In this document: piece by piece, positions 22,537 through 23,625 of the stretch
Layout: each line of letters starts with the position of its first letter
Position numbering within the stretch: the stretch's first letter is position 1
Assembly (NCBI GenBank): GCA_964507395.1
Contig: CAZDQE010000032.1
Location: forward strand, 1-23,625
Direction of reading: 5' to 3'
DNA length: 23,625 nt
DNA from: SIG575 sp964507395
Lineage (GTDB): Bacteria; Bacillota; Clostridia; Oscillospirales; Acutalibacteraceae
The notes under the pieces: model-generated
Database searches by the model: none
Told to the model about the DNA's origin: nothing
The model's input: only the letters and a program-made list of their open reading frames with translations
Made by a program: the position numbers and the translations under genes

Positions 22537-23379
22537 TTGGAGTCAGTAGCAAAAAATCAACTCAAAATCAAAGCATGTAAGGTCAGAATGGGAATCATCG
22601 AAGGTGTATTTAACGCAAAATCGGGACATCCCGGCGGCTCACTTTCAATTGCCGACATTATGACTTATCTCTATTTTAGTGAGATGAGAGTGGATCCCAA
22701 AAATCCTGACGATGAAAACCGTGACAGATTTGTTCTTTCAAAGGGACATACAGCACCTGCTCTTTACGCATGTCTTGCACACAGAGGATTTTGCCCTGTT
22801 GAAGAGCTTAAAACACTCAGAAAGGTTGGCTCTCGTCTTCAGGGTCATCCCAGTATGCACAAAACACCGGGTGTTGATATGAGTACAGGCTCGCTCGGTC
22901 AGGGCATTTCTGCAGCAGCAGGCATGGCTCTCGGCGCAAAGCTTTCAGGTAAAGATTTCAGAGTTTATACAGTTCTCGGTGACGGTGAAATCGAAGAAGG
23001 ACAGGTATGGGAGGCCGCAATGTACGCAAGTGCAAAAGGACTTGACAATCTTGTTGCAGTTATCGACAACAACAACCTTCAGATTGACGGCACAGTGGCT
23101 CAGGTTAACTCACCTTATCCTATTCCTGAAAAATTCAGAGCATTCGGTTGGAACGTAATTGAAATCTGCGCTCATTCATTCGATGAGATAGAAGCAGCCT
23201 TCGCCGCAGCAAAAGAGTTTAAGGGCAAGCCCACAGCGATTATTGCCAAGTCTGTAAAAGGTAAGGGCGTCAGCTTCATGGAGGATCGGTGCGGTTGGCA
23301 CGGCAAAGCTCCCGTTGCAGAAGAGTATGAAACAGCAATGGCAGAGCTTAATGCTAAACTCATAGAATTGGAGGCATAA
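22537..23379 (+). CDS. Transketolase, N-terminal (TPP-binding) subunit
   Basis: The first half of a split transketolase, which moves two-carbon units in the non-oxidative pentose phosphate pathway. The 280 residues carry the thiamine pyrophosphate signature GDGEIEEGQVWEA (148-160) through IDNNNLQIDG (176-185), the substrate/cofactor histidines in SGHPGGSLS (29-37), SKGHTAPALY (68-77) and GHPSMHKTPGVDMSTGSLG (103-121). The length is normal for the N-subunit. TTG start, as argued under its ribosome site. The partner C-subunit follows 4 bases later. A split 1-deoxyxylulose-5-phosphate synthase-like enzyme is less likely. Confidence 0.94.
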   Translation: MESVAKNQLKIKACKVRMGIIEGVFNAKSGHPGGSLSIADIMTYLYFSEMRVDPKNPDDENRDRFVLSKGHTAPALYACLAHRGFCPVEELKTLRKVGSRLQGHPSMHKTPGVDMSTGSLGQGISAAAGMALGAKLSGKDFRVYTVLGDGEIEEGQVWEAAMYASAKGLDNLVAVIDNNNLQIDGTVAQVNSPYPIPEKFRAFGWNVIEICAHSFDEIEAAFAAAKEFKGKPTAIIAKSVKGKGVSFMEDRCGWHGKAPVAEEYETAMAELNAKLIELEA

Positions 23380-23383
23380 GAAT

Positions 23384-23625
23384 ATGGCAGATGTAATTAA
23401 AAAAGCCACAAGAGAGGCTTACGGTGCTGCACTTGCAGAGCTTGGTGCAGTAAATGAAAAAGTTATCGTTCTTGATGCTGACCTTGCAGAGGCAACAAAA
23501 ACAGGAATGTTCAAAAAGGCTTTTCCTGAAAGATTTTTTGATACAGGTATTGCAGAAAGCAATATGATGGGCGTTGCAGGCGGTCTTGCAACAACAGGCT
23601 ACACTGTTTTCGCAAGCTCATTTGC
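23384..23625 (+). CDS. Transketolase, C-terminal subunit (cut by window end)
   Basis: Only the first 80 codons are present. They read MADVIKKATREAYGAALAEL, then VIVLDADLAEATKTG, RFFDTGIAESNMMGVAGGLA and TTGYTVFASSFA, the opening of the pyrimidine-binding subunit. GIAE includes the Glu that activates the TPP aminopyrimidine. GGAGG at 23370-23374, inside the end of the N-subunit gene, is spaced 9 bases before ATG 23384. The two subunits are expected to form a heterotetramer. The 3' end lies outside the window. Confidence 0.93.
   Translation, partial: MADVIKKATREAYGAALAELGAVNEKVIVLDADLAEATKTGMFKKAFPERFFDTGIAESNMMGVAGGLATTGYTVFASSF

Overview
The window reads as chromosomal DNA of a low-GC Gram-positive anaerobe of the Clostridia, most likely an Oscillospiraceae/Ruminococcus-type gut bacterium. 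Evidence: strong AAGGAGG-type ribosome sites, a MurT/GatD pair, the miaB-ylbF/ymcA-mutS-mutL order also found in Bacillus, a SepF/DivIVA division block and a split transketolase. The family-level placement is inference. All 20 genes are on the + strand; the last is cut by the window edge. No rRNA, tRNA, CRISPR array or transposase gene was seen.

Layout. (1) 1-1150 is an AT-rich, probably accessory stretch. It holds a small exported DUF5104-like protein behind a consensus promoter, a folded REP/BIME-like element and a palindromic terminator. (2) 1179-5730: a class I aminotransferase, then murT and gatD (amidation of lipid II D-Glu to D-iGln), then an exported metallophosphatase, closed by a terminator. 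The GatD homologue has Asp where the family has its catalytic Cys. (3) 5970-9183: a three-gene cassette of free-standing adenylation enzyme, condensation-domain protein and carrier protein. It is preceded by a dyad over the missing -35 and a perfect 23-bp inverted repeat in the leader, and closed by a perfect 21-bp stem that includes the stop codon. This minimal NRPS-like or acyl-transfer cassette is the most distinctive system in the window. (4) 9309-16794: miaB, a YlbF/YmcA-family gene with an eight-cysteine tail, mutS, mutL and miaA, that is, tRNA A37 ms2i6A modification plus mismatch repair. (5) 16812-22534: a HlyD-like membrane adaptor, a YggS PLP protein, sepF, divIVA, lspA and an RluD-type pseudouridine synthase, a division and envelope block. 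(6) 22537 to the end: the two transketolase subunits.

From miaB to the window end there is no convincing intrinsic terminator, and most gaps are under 40 bases or are overlaps. Blocks 4-6 may therefore be one very long transcription unit, or several with promoters I cannot recognise. Start codons were revised for five genes where a downstream start has better ribosome-site spacing (metallophosphatase, mutL, yggS, divIVA) or the start is TTG (transketolase).
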